A DNA stretch of 64,000 nt, taken from positions 310,001 through 374,000 of the forward strand of contig CAIWCD010000013.1 in assembly GCA_903911145.1 (NCBI GenBank). The letters run 5' to 3'. The translations under genes and the position numbers were made by a program. The notes beneath the pieces are model-generated. The model was not told the origin of the DNA. It saw only the letters and a list, made by a program, of their open reading frames with translations, and did not search any database. The DNA comes from an uncultured delta proteobacterium. Lineage in GTDB: Bacteria > Myxococcota > Myxococcia > Myxococcales > 40CM-4-68-19. This document shows, piece by piece, positions 51,001 to 59,397 of this stretch (the stretch's first letter is position 1; each line of letters starts with the position of its first letter).

Positions 51001-52551
51001 CTAGACCTTTCCTGGGCCGTTGGGGATCAGCGCGGGATTCTCCGCGACCCGCCTGGCCTCGTCGGGAGCGACGCGGCCCGAGAGGACCAACTCGCGCAGC
51101 GAGTCGTCCATCGTCCGCATGCCCTGCGATTTTCCCGTCTGCATCGCAGAGCGGACCTGGAACATCTTGTCGTCGCGGATGAGGTTGCCGATCGCCGGCG
51201 TGATGACGAGCAACTCGAGTGCAATCGCGCGGCCGCCATCGATCGTCGGCACCAGCCGTTGCGTAATGACTCCGTGGAGCGACTCGCTGACCATCGAGCG
51301 GACCTGCGTCTGCTGCGCTGGAGGGAACGCGCCGAGGATGCGCGAGATGGCGCGCACAGCGGACGCGGTGTTCATGGAGCCGAGCACGAGGTGGCCCGTC
51401 TCCGCGGCGGTGACCGCGAGAGAGATCGTCTCGGCGTCGCGCAGATCACCGACGACGATGACATCGGGATCCTCGCGCAGCGCCCCGCGAAGTGCGCGCG
51501 CGAACGAGTTGGTGTCGCGCCCGACCTGCCTCTGGTTGACGAGCGCCATCTTCGGCGAGTGGAGAATTTCGACCGGATCCTCGAGGCAGAGGATGTGCTC
51601 GGCCCGCTCCTGCGCGATGAGATTGACGAGCGCGGCAAGCGTGCTGGTCTTGCCGCTGCCGGCGAGTCCCGTGACCAGAACCATCCCCTGCGCGTACTCG
51701 ACAAACGAGGCGAGTTGCTCGGGAAGACCGAGCTCAGCCAGGCTGGGCGCGGTCCGGCGCACCAGACGGAAGGTCGCGTTGGTGCCCGTGTTGGTGACGT
51801 AGAGATTCCCGCGCGCGCGCAGACCGCTCGGCGTCGTGCAGAGCAGGTCGAAGGACATCTCGGTGTCGAAGCGCGCGCGCTGATCGGGCGTGAGCAACTC
51901 GCGAAGCTGTCCATCGAGTTCGCGCGCGTCGAGCAACGCGGTCGTGCCGGTGAGCAGCCGACCGCCCGTGCGCAGCGCAAGCGGCGAGCCGGGATGGAAG
52001 TGCACGTCGGAGGCGCCGCGCTTCTCGGCCGCTTCGAGGATGCTGAGAATGCGGGCCGCACCTGGGCCGCCCGCGGGTGCGATCCGTGAGGCCGCGGGAG
52101 GAACAGAGACGGGCGCAGACGGAGGGGGCGCGCTGATCGCGGCGGGGCGCGGAGGAGCGCTGGGCCGCGCTGGAGGCAGAGGAGCGCTGAACTGTACCGG
52201 CGCGAGCTCGGGGGAAGTCGAGTCGTCTGCTGGCGGCGGAGGTGGGGGCGGAGGCGCGGACGTCCTCGCCGGGCGTCCGGGCGAGGAGATTGCCGCGGGC
52301 CGCGCGCTCAACGAGTTCACGGGACGCGCAGCGGGAGCCGCACTGGGCGCGGACTTGCGCATCTCGAGCAGATCCAGGAGTTCGCGCAACTGCGCATCGG
52401 TCACGAGTCCGCGATGGACGAGCAGCGCGCCGAGGTTGTGCCGCCCACCGAGCTGCGCCTGCACCTTCAGGCAGAGGTCGATGTCAGCTTGCGTAGCGAA
52501 CCCGCGCTCCACTGCGAGTCGGCCAATCTGGGTCGATGCGTCGTCAGGCAT
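51001..52551 (-). CDS. PilT-like ATPase with an N-terminal GspE/MshEN-like domain
   Basis: 516 residues. Residues 1-65 (IGRLAVERGFATQADIDLCL and LGALLVHRGLVTDAQLRELL) form a helical pair as in GspE/PilB N-terminal domains. A Pro/Ala-rich linker (about 70-165) follows, then a PilT core: ASDVHFHPGSPLALRTGG, Walker A GLAGSGKTSTLA, CLEDPVEILH, DPDVIVVGDLRD and IGNLIRDDKMFQ. The His box usually written TLHT is here GSMNT, lacking the histidine, so activity may be altered. It could modify or form mixed rings with the neighbouring PilT. Confidence 0.85.
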   Translation of the reverse strand: MPDDASTQIGRLAVERGFATQADIDLCLKVQAQLGGRHNLGALLVHRGLVTDAQLRELLDLLEMRKSAPSAAPAARPVNSLSARPAAISSPGRPARTSAPPPPPPPPADDSTSPELAPVQFSAPLPPARPSAPPRPAAISAPPPSAPVSVPPAASRIAPAGGPGAARILSILEAAEKRGASDVHFHPGSPLALRTGGRLLTGTTALLDARELDGQLRELLTPDQRARFDTEMSFDLLCTTPSGLRARGNLYVTNTGTNATFRLVRRTAPSLAELGLPEQLASFVEYAQGMVLVTGLAGSGKTSTLAALVNLIAQERAEHILCLEDPVEILHSPKMALVNQRQVGRDTNSFARALRGALREDPDVIVVGDLRDAETISLAVTAAETGHLVLGSMNTASAVRAISRILGAFPPAQQTQVRSMVSESLHGVITQRLVPTIDGGRAIALELLVITPAIGNLIRDDKMFQVRSAMQTGKSQGMRTMDDSLRELVLSGRVAPDEARRVAENPALIPNGPGKV

Positions 52552-52627
52552 GCGCCGCGGACCTTAGCGCGCAATCAGCGCGTTCGCGCGAGAGAGACGC
52601 CTTCGATGCGCGCACCGGCGCTCCCTC

Positions 52628-53479
52628 TTAGTCGTGGCTTTCATCTGACGCCGCGCCCTCTGCGGCCGCGACCTCGGCGGTGGCCTCGGCATGCTGTCCG
52701 CGCAGGGCCTCTGCAAGCCGCGTGACCAGCACCGACGGGAGAACGCGCTTGCCGGCCAACTCGGAGATGGCCTCCTCGAGACGCCGCGCGAAACCCTTTG
52801 CCGCGCGCGCGCGATCGACCGGCAGACCTGCCTGCTCGAGCTGCTCGAGGAGCGGACGCGAGCCGAGGATCGCACGCCCCGCGCTCCGCGCCAGACGCCG
52901 CCGCACCCGCCACAGACGCGCTCCAGAAAGTTCACCCAGCACCGCCGAAGCGAGCTTGCGCGCCTGCCCGCTGCGCTGCGCTTCGCCATCCTGCAGCCGC
53001 CCGAGCAGCCTCTGCAGCGGCGGATACGGGAGCGCCTTCTGCAGCAGCGTCTCGACCTCGGGCAGCACGCACTCGCGCACCAGAAGATCGACAGCGGCCT
53101 CGAGCGAATCGCCGTGGTCCGTGAACGAGCGCGCAAACGAGAAGAGCGCATGGGGCGGCGCATCTTCACAAGCGCGCGGGAAGCGCTCCCGGAAGAAGAC
53201 CAGCTGATCCATCCACGCAGCCGCGCGCCGAGAACGCGTCTGGAAATGCTCGATCGGCCCCCGCGCGAGACGAAGGAATCCATCGGGATCCTGCAGCAGG
53301 GCCTCGGAGAGAAGCAGCTCGGGAACAGGGAGGAGCGTCACCGCCGCGTGCTCGGTGCGGGCGAGAAATGCGAGCGCGCGATATGTCGCGACCTGCGCCT
53401 CGGGTCGCGTCTCGAGCGCCCACTTCGCGAGCAACTCGGGCGCGGCGCGCAGCTCTTGAATGTCGTCGTGCGTCCTCAT
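52628..53479 (-). CDS. Unknown helical protein upstream of the pilT genes
   Basis: 283 residues, all-helical, rich in Ala/Leu/Arg with few charged motifs. Segments such as WALETRPEAQVATYRALAFL and LSEALLQDPDGFLRLARG look like HEAT/ARM-type repeats. A C-terminal Ala/Glu tail is low complexity. No family was recognised. It lies 28 bases after the dehydrogenase beta-subunit gene and 76 bases before the pilT-like pair on the same strand, so it may belong to either unit. Confidence 0.65.
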   Translation of the reverse strand: MRTHDDIQELRAAPELLAKWALETRPEAQVATYRALAFLARTEHAAVTLLPVPELLLSEALLQDPDGFLRLARGPIEHFQTRSRRAAAWMDQLVFFRERFPRACEDAPPHALFSFARSFTDHGDSLEAAVDLLVRECVLPEVETLLQKALPYPPLQRLLGRLQDGEAQRSGQARKLASAVLGELSGARLWRVRRRLARSAGRAILGSRPLLEQLEQAGLPVDRARAAKGFARRLEEAISELAGKRVLPSVLVTRLAEALRGQHAEATAEVAAAEGAASDESHD

Positions 53480-53507
53480 TGCGTCTCCTGTTCGAAGGCT
53501 CGTTCGC

Positions 53508-54503
53508 TCACGAAAGCAGCGCGCGCTCGACTCCGCGGCGCACCAGCACGGGCAGAATCTCCCGCCGCCATTCGGGATCGACCCCGATGTTCGTCAGCGG
53601 CTTGCACTGCCTCTGCGCGCGCAGGCCGAGTTCCTGGCCGAGCGCGCGAATCTCCTCGGGCGTCGAGACCGGGCGCCCGCGCAGCTCGTCGACGTGCCGC
53701 ACCAGCGCGGGCCGGGCTGCAAGCGCGCCGACGCAGAGCCGGAGCGCCGCGACCTTCTGCTCCTCGACGGAAATCGTGACGCCGAAGTTCAGCGCGGGGA
53801 AATCGATCGCCTGCCGCAGGCGCAGCTTTCCATAGGCCTGCCTCAAACGCGCCGCCGCGAGAGGGATGCGCGCTTCAACCAGAAGCTCGTCCCTCGCGAG
53901 CTGCGTATTCTTCACCCCATCCGCGATATAGAAATCATCGAGGGGAATGATTCGCTCGCCTCTCGGCGAGACCAATCGGACCATCGCGCCGAGAGCGACG
54001 AGAATCGGCGCAGTATCATTGGACGCCGCGGCAACGCAGCGCTGCCCGCCTTTAACGACGTGGCAGACGGTGCCGTCCTTCTTCAGGCAATACCCGAGCG
54101 CGCTGCGCCAGAAATGGCTCTGGTTGATATAGACGCAGCGGGTATCGAGGCAGAGATTCCCGCCCACTGTTCCCATCCGCCGCAGTTGCGGCCCGGCGAT
54201 CTGCGAGGCCGCGTCGGCAAGCGACGGAAAGAGTTCAATCACGCGTGCATGGTTGGCGAGTTGATCGACGGAGCACATCGCGCCGATGCGCAACTCGCTC
54301 TCCTCTTCGCGGATATATCGCAGCTCGCGAGATATCCCGCGCAACGCGACGAGATTGCCCGTTTCATACATCCCATACTTCAGATTCGGGACGATATCGG
54401 TGCCGCCTGCCAATAGCCTCGCCCCGGGAATATCGCGCAGGAGCGCGACCGCCTCATCGACGCTCTTGGGTTGGTGGACCGCCAGCATGGGCAGGGTCAG
54501 CAT
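53508..54503 (-). CDS. hcrB: 4-hydroxybenzoyl-CoA reductase-like beta (FAD) subunit
   Basis: 331 residues of the xanthine-dehydrogenase FAD-subunit fold: LLAGGTDIVPNLK, ASQIAGPQLRRMGTVGGNLC and LDDFYIADG. Between the FAD motifs is an insertion with cysteines at about 123, 139, 147 and 156 (spacing 16, 8, 9). To my knowledge this matches the extra [4Fe-4S] loop known in 4-hydroxybenzoyl-CoA reductase beta subunits and absent from ordinary xanthine dehydrogenases. It passes electrons to the molybdenum subunit. The ATG at 54503 overlaps the alpha-subunit stop. Codons such as TAT, AAT and ATT are unusually frequent. Confidence 0.82.
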   Translation of the reverse strand: MLTLPMLAVHQPKSVDEAVALLRDIPGARLLAGGTDIVPNLKYGMYETGNLVALRGISRELRYIREEESELRIGAMCSVDQLANHARVIELFPSLADAASQIAGPQLRRMGTVGGNLCLDTRCVYINQSHFWRSALGYCLKKDGTVCHVVKGGQRCVAAASNDTAPILVALGAMVRLVSPRGERIIPLDDFYIADGVKNTQLARDELLVEARIPLAAARLRQAYGKLRLRQAIDFPALNFGVTISVEEQKVAALRLCVGALAARPALVRHVDELRGRPVSTPEEIRALGQELGLRAQRQCKPLTNIGVDPEWRREILPVLVRRGVERALLS

Positions 54504-56854
54504 GCGGCACCGCGTTGCGCTTCATCGCGCGCGCGAATCAATGCCAGCACCTTCGCCGGCGTGAACGGCAACTCGCGAACGCGGATCCCGCAGGCATCAA
54601 AGAGCGCATTCGCGATTGCGGGTATTGCCGCGTGCAATGGCCCCTCGCCGGCCTCTTTCGCGCCATAGGGCCCATTCGGATCTCCGCTCTCGACGATCGA
54701 TGCGCCAATCAGCGGAGTATCGAGCGAAGTTGGTATCCGATAATCAAGCAGCGACGGCCCACGATGCTGGCCGCTCGCCGTATAGCTCATCTCTTCCAAC
54801 TGCGCCTCGGCGACGCCCATATAGACCGAGCCCTCGATCTGCCCCTCGACCAGCGTGGGATTGAGCGCCTTGCCGCAGTCGTGCGCCGCCCAGACGTTGG
54901 TGCAGCGCCAGAGCCCGGTCTCTTCGTCGACCTCGACCTCGGCGATATGCGCGGTAAATGAATATGCGGGAGAAGCGCCGATGGTGCCACCGCGATATTC
55001 GCCGCCGAGCTTGCCTTCGCCGATATCCTTGGTTCGATATCCGCCCGTCTCAGCGAGAGGCCGACCTTCCCGGGCTTCCGCCCACTGGCAGGCCTGCATG
55101 AACGATGCATTCTTCGCCGCATCGGCCGCGCTGCGAATCGTTCCCAACTCGATTTCAACTTGATCGGCCGCACAGCCAAGCTTATCGGCCGCGGCCAACT
55201 TCAATTGCGTGCGCAGCTTGCCGCAGGCCTCGCGCGCTGCCGTTCCAGTCATGAACGTAACGCGCGAACTATAGGCACCGAGATCGACCGGCGTTAAGTC
55301 GGTATCCGACGCAACGACCGTGACATCGCGCGGATCGCAACCAAGCTCTTCGCTCGCGATCTGACAGAGCAGCGTATTCACGCCTTGGCCGATATCACTC
55401 GCGCCGGAGAATATCGCGACGCGCCCTGAGCGATCGAGCTTCACCAACACTCCGCTCTGGGGCATTTCATTCGGATAGACCGGATATGCCGTGCCGGAGA
55501 TATACATCGAACCAGCGACGCCCAACCCGCGCCCGCGCCCCATGCGGCCGTGGCGCTCCTTCCAGCCGCTCGCGGATTCAACCAACTCGAGGCATTTGAG
55601 AAAGCCATTCGACGTAATGCGCTGGCCATTCACGGTGTCGACGTTCTCGCCGATGAAATTGCGACGCCGCACCTCGATGGGATCGAGCTCTAGTTGCGCC
55701 GCCGCCTCATCGAGCGCGACCTCGAAGGCAAAGCGCGGTTGCACCGAGCCGTGTCCGCGCTTCGGCCCGCAGGGCGGCTTGTTGGTATAGACGCGCGTAC
55801 TATCGAATCGATAACTCCCGAATCGATACGGCCCGGTCAGCAGTTGACCTGAATAGTAGGCGGTGACCAGACCAAAGGAGGCATAGGCCCCGCCATCGAT
55901 CAGGATCTTGTTATCGACCGCTGCAATCCGCCCGTCCGCATCCAGCGCGACCTGCACGTCCATCGTCATGGGATGGCGGCCGCGGTGGGAATAGAAGACC
56001 TCTTCGCGAGTAAACAGCAACTTCACCGGCCGACCGGTCTTGAGCGCCAGCTTCGCCACACAGAATTCGAGCGAGAAGGGATCGCTCTTTCCACCGAACG
56101 CGCCGCCGAGCAGCGGTTGAATCACGCGAATGCGCGCCGGCGCGAGCCCCAGCACGCGCGAGAGTTCGCGATGGACGTAATGGGGAATCTGCGTGCTCGA
56201 CCAGACCGTAAGATTTCCGTCGGCGTCCGCCCGAGCGACCGCGCAATGCGGTTCAATCGCCGCGTGGGTATTGCCGGCATATTCGTAGGTATGGTGCGAA
56301 CGGGCCGTCGCCGCAGAGAGCGCGCCATCGACATCGCCGAACGACAGGCTGACGTGCTTGGTGATATTCCCGACTTTCGCTCGTTCATTCACCTTGATTT
56401 CGGGATGCGCGAGCGCGTCCTGCGGCGACAGCAGCGCGGGCAATACCTCGTAATCAACTTCAATCAACCGCAGCGCGGCCTCGGCCGTGCGTTCGTCGAC
56501 AGCCGCGACGCAGGCGACCTCGTCTCCAACGAAGCGGACATGATCGGTTGCGAGCGCCTGCTCATCATGCGTCCAGGGAATCACGCCATATCGAGCTGGC
56601 ATTTCGCTGCCGATCAGCGTGGCAATCACGCCCGGCAACGCCTCGGCCTTCGACGTATCAATCGAGCGGATGCGGGCGTGGGCATGCGGCGAGCGCAACA
56701 GCTTTGCGTGCAGCATGCGCGGAAACGAGAGATCGTCCGTGAAGATCCCGCTGCCATCCGCCTTCGCCGCCCCGTCGCTCTTGGGAATGCGCGCGCCGAC
56801 GCCTCCGGGTGCATGAATCGGATCGTGCCAGCGATATCCGTTGGTATTGCTCAC
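54497..56854 (-). CDS. hcrA: 4-hydroxybenzoyl-CoA reductase-like alpha (molybdopterin) subunit
   Basis: 785 residues, normal for the large subunit. Landmarks are LLRSPHAHARIRSIDTSKAE, EYAGNTHAAIEPHCAVA, LLGGAFGGKSDPFSLEF (Moco binding), KPPCGPKRGHGSVQPRFAFE, GASDIGQGVNTLLCQIA, AYSSRVTFMTGTAAREACG, and near the C-terminus GDPNGPYGAKEAGEGPLHA with the active-site glutamate. The pattern (YSSRVTFMxGxA, PNGPxGAKEAxEG) is that of HcrA rather than XdhB. The reaction is reductive dehydroxylation of 4-hydroxybenzoyl-CoA to benzoyl-CoA, or an analogue. The start is GTG at 56854, overlapping the small-subunit stop. Confidence 0.85.
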   Translation of the reverse strand: MSNTNGYRWHDPIHAPGGVGARIPKSDGAAKADGSGIFTDDLSFPRMLHAKLLRSPHAHARIRSIDTSKAEALPGVIATLIGSEMPARYGVIPWTHDEQALATDHVRFVGDEVACVAAVDERTAEAALRLIEVDYEVLPALLSPQDALAHPEIKVNERAKVGNITKHVSLSFGDVDGALSAATARSHHTYEYAGNTHAAIEPHCAVARADADGNLTVWSSTQIPHYVHRELSRVLGLAPARIRVIQPLLGGAFGGKSDPFSLEFCVAKLALKTGRPVKLLFTREEVFYSHRGRHPMTMDVQVALDADGRIAAVDNKILIDGGAYASFGLVTAYYSGQLLTGPYRFGSYRFDSTRVYTNKPPCGPKRGHGSVQPRFAFEVALDEAAAQLELDPIEVRRRNFIGENVDTVNGQRITSNGFLKCLELVESASGWKERHGRMGRGRGLGVAGSMYISGTAYPVYPNEMPQSGVLVKLDRSGRVAIFSGASDIGQGVNTLLCQIASEELGCDPRDVTVVASDTDLTPVDLGAYSSRVTFMTGTAAREACGKLRTQLKLAAADKLGCAADQVEIELGTIRSAADAAKNASFMQACQWAEAREGRPLAETGGYRTKDIGEGKLGGEYRGGTIGASPAYSFTAHIAEVEVDEETGLWRCTNVWAAHDCGKALNPTLVEGQIEGSVYMGVAEAQLEEMSYTASGQHRGPSLLDYRIPTSLDTPLIGASIVESGDPNGPYGAKEAGEGPLHAAIPAIANALFDACGIRVRELPFTPAKVLALIRARDEAQRGAAC

Positions 56855-57462
56855 GTCGCGATCTCCTTGACCTCGACGCGGGGACCATCGACGCCCGGAG
56901 CAGGCTCAGAGCGGACGGGACGCGCATGGCTCGGCATGCGCATCCCCGCGGCAACCTGCACAGCTTCATATATCTTTGTATATCCGGTGCAGCGGCAGAG
57001 ATTGCCGGAGAGAGCCGCTTGAATCTGCGGCAGCGACGGCTGCGGATTGCTATCGAGAAGCGCGCGCGCAGAGAGCATCATCCCAGGCTGGCAGAAGCCA
57101 CATTGAAGCGCGCCGCAATCAGCGAAGGCGCGTTGAATCGAATCGAGGCCCTGCGCTCCGGCGAGACCTTCGATCGTCGTGAGCGCGAGTCCCTGCGCGT
57201 CCTGCGCGAGCGTGATGCACGAGAGAATCGGCTCGCCACGCGAACTGCTTCCCGACGCGCGCGCCGCGTTCTCATCGAGCGGGCGAGCGAGCACCGTGCA
57301 GGCGCCGCAGTCTCCCTTGTCGCATCCCTGCTTGGTGCCAGTCAGGCCCAGCCCATCGCGCAGCGCCTCGAGCAGCGTTGCCTGCGAGGAGACGGCGACC
57401 GACTGCGTTTCGCCATTGATATGCAGCGTGACGAGGACCTGGGTCTGCGAAGGAGCGCTCAC
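56851..57462 (-). CDS. hcrC: 4-hydroxybenzoyl-CoA reductase-like gamma ([2Fe-2S]) subunit
   Basis: 203 residues. The plant-type [2Fe-2S] motif GCDKGDCGACTVL and the second cluster CGFCQPGMMLSARALL ... GNLCRCTGYTKIYEAV are complete. It has a C-terminal extension of about 35 residues compared with the usual ~160. Start GTG at 57462 (SAPSQTQVLVTLHING) is chosen by position; a TTG 12 codons upstream exists. It forms the heterotrimer with the two genes that follow. No accessory XdhC/MocA gene is next to them. Confidence 0.88.
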   Translation of the reverse strand: MSAPSQTQVLVTLHINGETQSVAVSSQATLLEALRDGLGLTGTKQGCDKGDCGACTVLARPLDENAARASGSSSRGEPILSCITLAQDAQGLALTTIEGLAGAQGLDSIQRAFADCGALQCGFCQPGMMLSARALLDSNPQPSLPQIQAALSGNLCRCTGYTKIYEAVQVAAGMRMPSHARPVRSEPAPGVDGPRVEVKEIAT

Positions 57463-57504
57463 GCGCTGGTGATTAGGCCTTCCTGCGCCGCGATTCAAGT
57501 CAAC

Positions 57505-58095
57505 TCAAAGCGACTCGGAGCGCGGGAGTGGCGCATGGCACTGGGCGCAGCGATCGTCGGCAGCGACGCGAGAGAAGCACGCGGGGCAGAGCGTGGTCTC
57601 TCCTGCTGAAGCGATCGGGCGCGAGGGGTCGCGAGTGAAGCGACGACGTCTCCGACCGCAATGACTGCAAACCGCGCCAGTGGCGGGCGCGCCGCACCAC
57701 GGACAGATATTCGTCTCTTCCGGCTCGGGTGTACGCGGCGCGAGATCTTCGTCGCGGCCCGAATCAATTTCGAGCAACTCGGCAGTCCAGATGCTCGGCG
57801 CAGAGGAAGCGGCGGGCTGGGAGCCATCGACTTGCAGCGGCTCGATCGCGACCTGCAGCGTCGGCTCCGCAAGCTGCGTGCGCTCAATTCCATCGAGCGC
57901 AGGAATCGTCGCCGGATCGAGCGCTGCCATTGCGAAGGCGGTATCGAGATCGTCCGCGCCGACCTGCGTGTGTTCCTGCCCTGCGAGCATCTCCGGCGCG
58001 TCGTCGGGAATGAGCTCGACAAGCAACTGCTTCCCGCACTGGGCGCAGTCGAGCGCATCTTCCGCGCATTCCGATTCACACAGCGGACAGAGCAT
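57505..58095 (-). CDS. Zinc-ribbon protein
   Basis: 196 residues with three four-cysteine ribbons: CPLCESECAEDALDCAQC at the N-terminus, CPWCGAPATGAVCSHCG near 135-150, and CPACFSRVAADDRCAQC near the C-terminus. The intervening ~100 residues are acidic and low complexity. No catalytic domain is seen; such proteins are scaffolds or regulators. Its stop abuts the VOC gene's successor arrangement: the VOC stop at 58096 touches this start at 58095, so the two are translated together. The link to the reductase genes, 42 bases downstream, is positional. Confidence 0.72.
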   Translation of the reverse strand: MLCPLCESECAEDALDCAQCGKQLLVELIPDDAPEMLAGQEHTQVGADDLDTAFAMAALDPATIPALDGIERTQLAEPTLQVAIEPLQVDGSQPAASSAPSIWTAELLEIDSGRDEDLAPRTPEPEETNICPWCGAPATGAVCSHCGRRRRRFTRDPSRPIASAGETTLCPACFSRVAADDRCAQCHAPLPRSESL

Positions 58096-58539
58096 CTACG
58101 CGGCCTCCTCGGGGTAGTGCGAGAGGCCGATCCGATTTCCCTCGTCGTCGCGGACATAGAGCGTCCAGCGCGTGCGATGAACGATCTCGACGTGCTGCGC
58201 AGCGAGATGCGCTTCCCAATCCGCGCGTGAAGCGGCGTCGATGCGCAGCGAGAGCAGATGCAGGCCTCCGTGCGGATCGCGAAAGGGAGTCAACGGGCGC
58301 TCGGCCTCGCAGGCTTCGAGCGCGATGAACTCGTCGCCCGACGACGCGCCGACAGAGATCCAGAGCGATCGTTCGCCCTTCTTGCCCGCGGCGAGATCTT
58401 CCGGCGACCACGGCCAGCGGCGCAGCACGGAGAGGCCCAACACCTCGACGTAGAAACGCTCTGCACGCGGCAGGTCGCGCACCTGGATCGCCAGGTGGTG
58501 ATGCCCGTGGACCCGAAGAATCGATGCCCCCTCAGCCAT
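58096..58539 (-). CDS. VOC (glyoxalase/dioxygenase) superfamily protein
   Basis: 147 residues with paired beta-alpha-beta-beta-beta modules: HHHLAIQVRDLPRAERFYVE with the first metal-binding His, LGLSVLRRWPW, GGLHLLSLRIDA with the second His, and YVRDDEGNRIGLSHYPEE with the terminal acidic ligand. Members are glyoxalases, epimerases, dioxygenases or resistance proteins, and nothing fixes which this is. The ATG at 58539 starts the domain directly. Confidence 0.82.
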   Translation of the reverse strand: MAEGASILRVHGHHHLAIQVRDLPRAERFYVEVLGLSVLRRWPWSPEDLAAGKKGERSLWISVGASSGDEFIALEACEAERPLTPFRDPHGGLHLLSLRIDAASRADWEAHLAAQHVEIVHRTRWTLYVRDDEGNRIGLSHYPEEAA

Positions 58540-58777
58540 TGTTCCTGCGTATCACGATTGAATTGAATGAGAGCGGCCTCACGATTGCCGCGCCCAAGGT
58601 CCGATCAGGGTTTCGGCACCAACTGACCGATGTGTTCGACTCCTACCTCAAGCCCTTTCTCCTCTGTGCGAGGAGCGCGGGGGTCGCGCGCAGGCATGAA
58701 CGAGATGAGCCGCACAGTTGCGTTGGTGCTGGTCGAACCCGAAAGATCATCCTGCGATTCCATCGCGAGGAGTTCCG
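58540..58777. promoter_or_regulatory. Divergent spacer, VOC gene / lipoprotein gene
   Basis: 238 bases between divergent starts. Short frames occur but have no coding character. GCGAGGAG (about 58765-58772) is the ribosome site of the lipoprotein gene. Promoters are expected for both genes; I cannot place them with confidence. Confidence 0.35.
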
Positions 58778-59308
58778 ATGCGGCGAACCACTTCATTGCT
58801 CCTGCTCGCGCTCGCAGCTGCCACGCTCGCTGGTTGCGCAGGATCGAAGCCGCTCAACTGCAATGCCGACGCGCAGTGTGATTCGAGCGATCTCTGCGTG
58901 GCGGGCCAATGCCGCGCAGAAGGAAGAGAGGGATTCGGCAGGCAGGTTGCCGGAGATATCAGCGCTGCGACTTTGCAGCAGACGGTCAACGCGTCTGTCG
59001 GCATCGCTCCGGCTGCCGCGACCGCAACGCTGACCGACTCCGATGCGACGGCCCATCGCTTGCGCGTTGATTGCCTCGGTGGCACGCCTTCGCCTGCCGC
59101 GCTCGTGCTGAACGCGCAAGGGTCGGCAACGGTGCAGATCGCGTTGCAGGCGCCGGTCGCGGCGGGCAGCAACACCGTTAAATGCTGGGTGACTTCGCCG
59201 AGCGGGAATACGACGTGGGCTGGCTTCGTCATCAATCTGAATGCGTCCGGTGGCAGCACCGGTGGCACCGGCAACCCAGTCGATCATCTCTATTTCAGTT
59301 CGCGGTGA
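58778..59308 (+). CDS. Lipoprotein of unknown function
   Basis: 176 residues. Signal with lipobox LAGC (Cys about 20), then a small Cys-rich segment CNADAQCDSSDLCVAGQC, as in many Myxococcota surface proteins, followed by a beta-rich domain with TATLTDSDATAHRLRVDCLG that looks Ig-like. A Gly/Ser/Thr-rich tail ends the protein. It is probably attached to the outer membrane. Good GGAG upstream of the ATG at 58778. Confidence 0.7.
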   Translation: MRRTTSLLLLALAAATLAGCAGSKPLNCNADAQCDSSDLCVAGQCRAEGREGFGRQVAGDISAATLQQTVNASVGIAPAAATATLTDSDATAHRLRVDCLGGTPSPAALVLNAQGSATVQIALQAPVAAGSNTVKCWVTSPSGNTTWAGFVINLNASGGSTGGTGNPVDHLYFSSR

Positions 59309-59397
59309 TTGGAGACACGCCCCAGTCAGGCCAATCAAGCAGTGCGACTGCTCCACCGACTTGCGGCCACGACCCAACCGATCCCATAGCTGGAAGA

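Noticed and set aside
58605-58796. 63-codon minus-strand frame between the VOC and lipoprotein genes
   Set aside because: It overlaps the lipoprotein start and ribosome site, lacks its own ribosome site and has no recognisable features.
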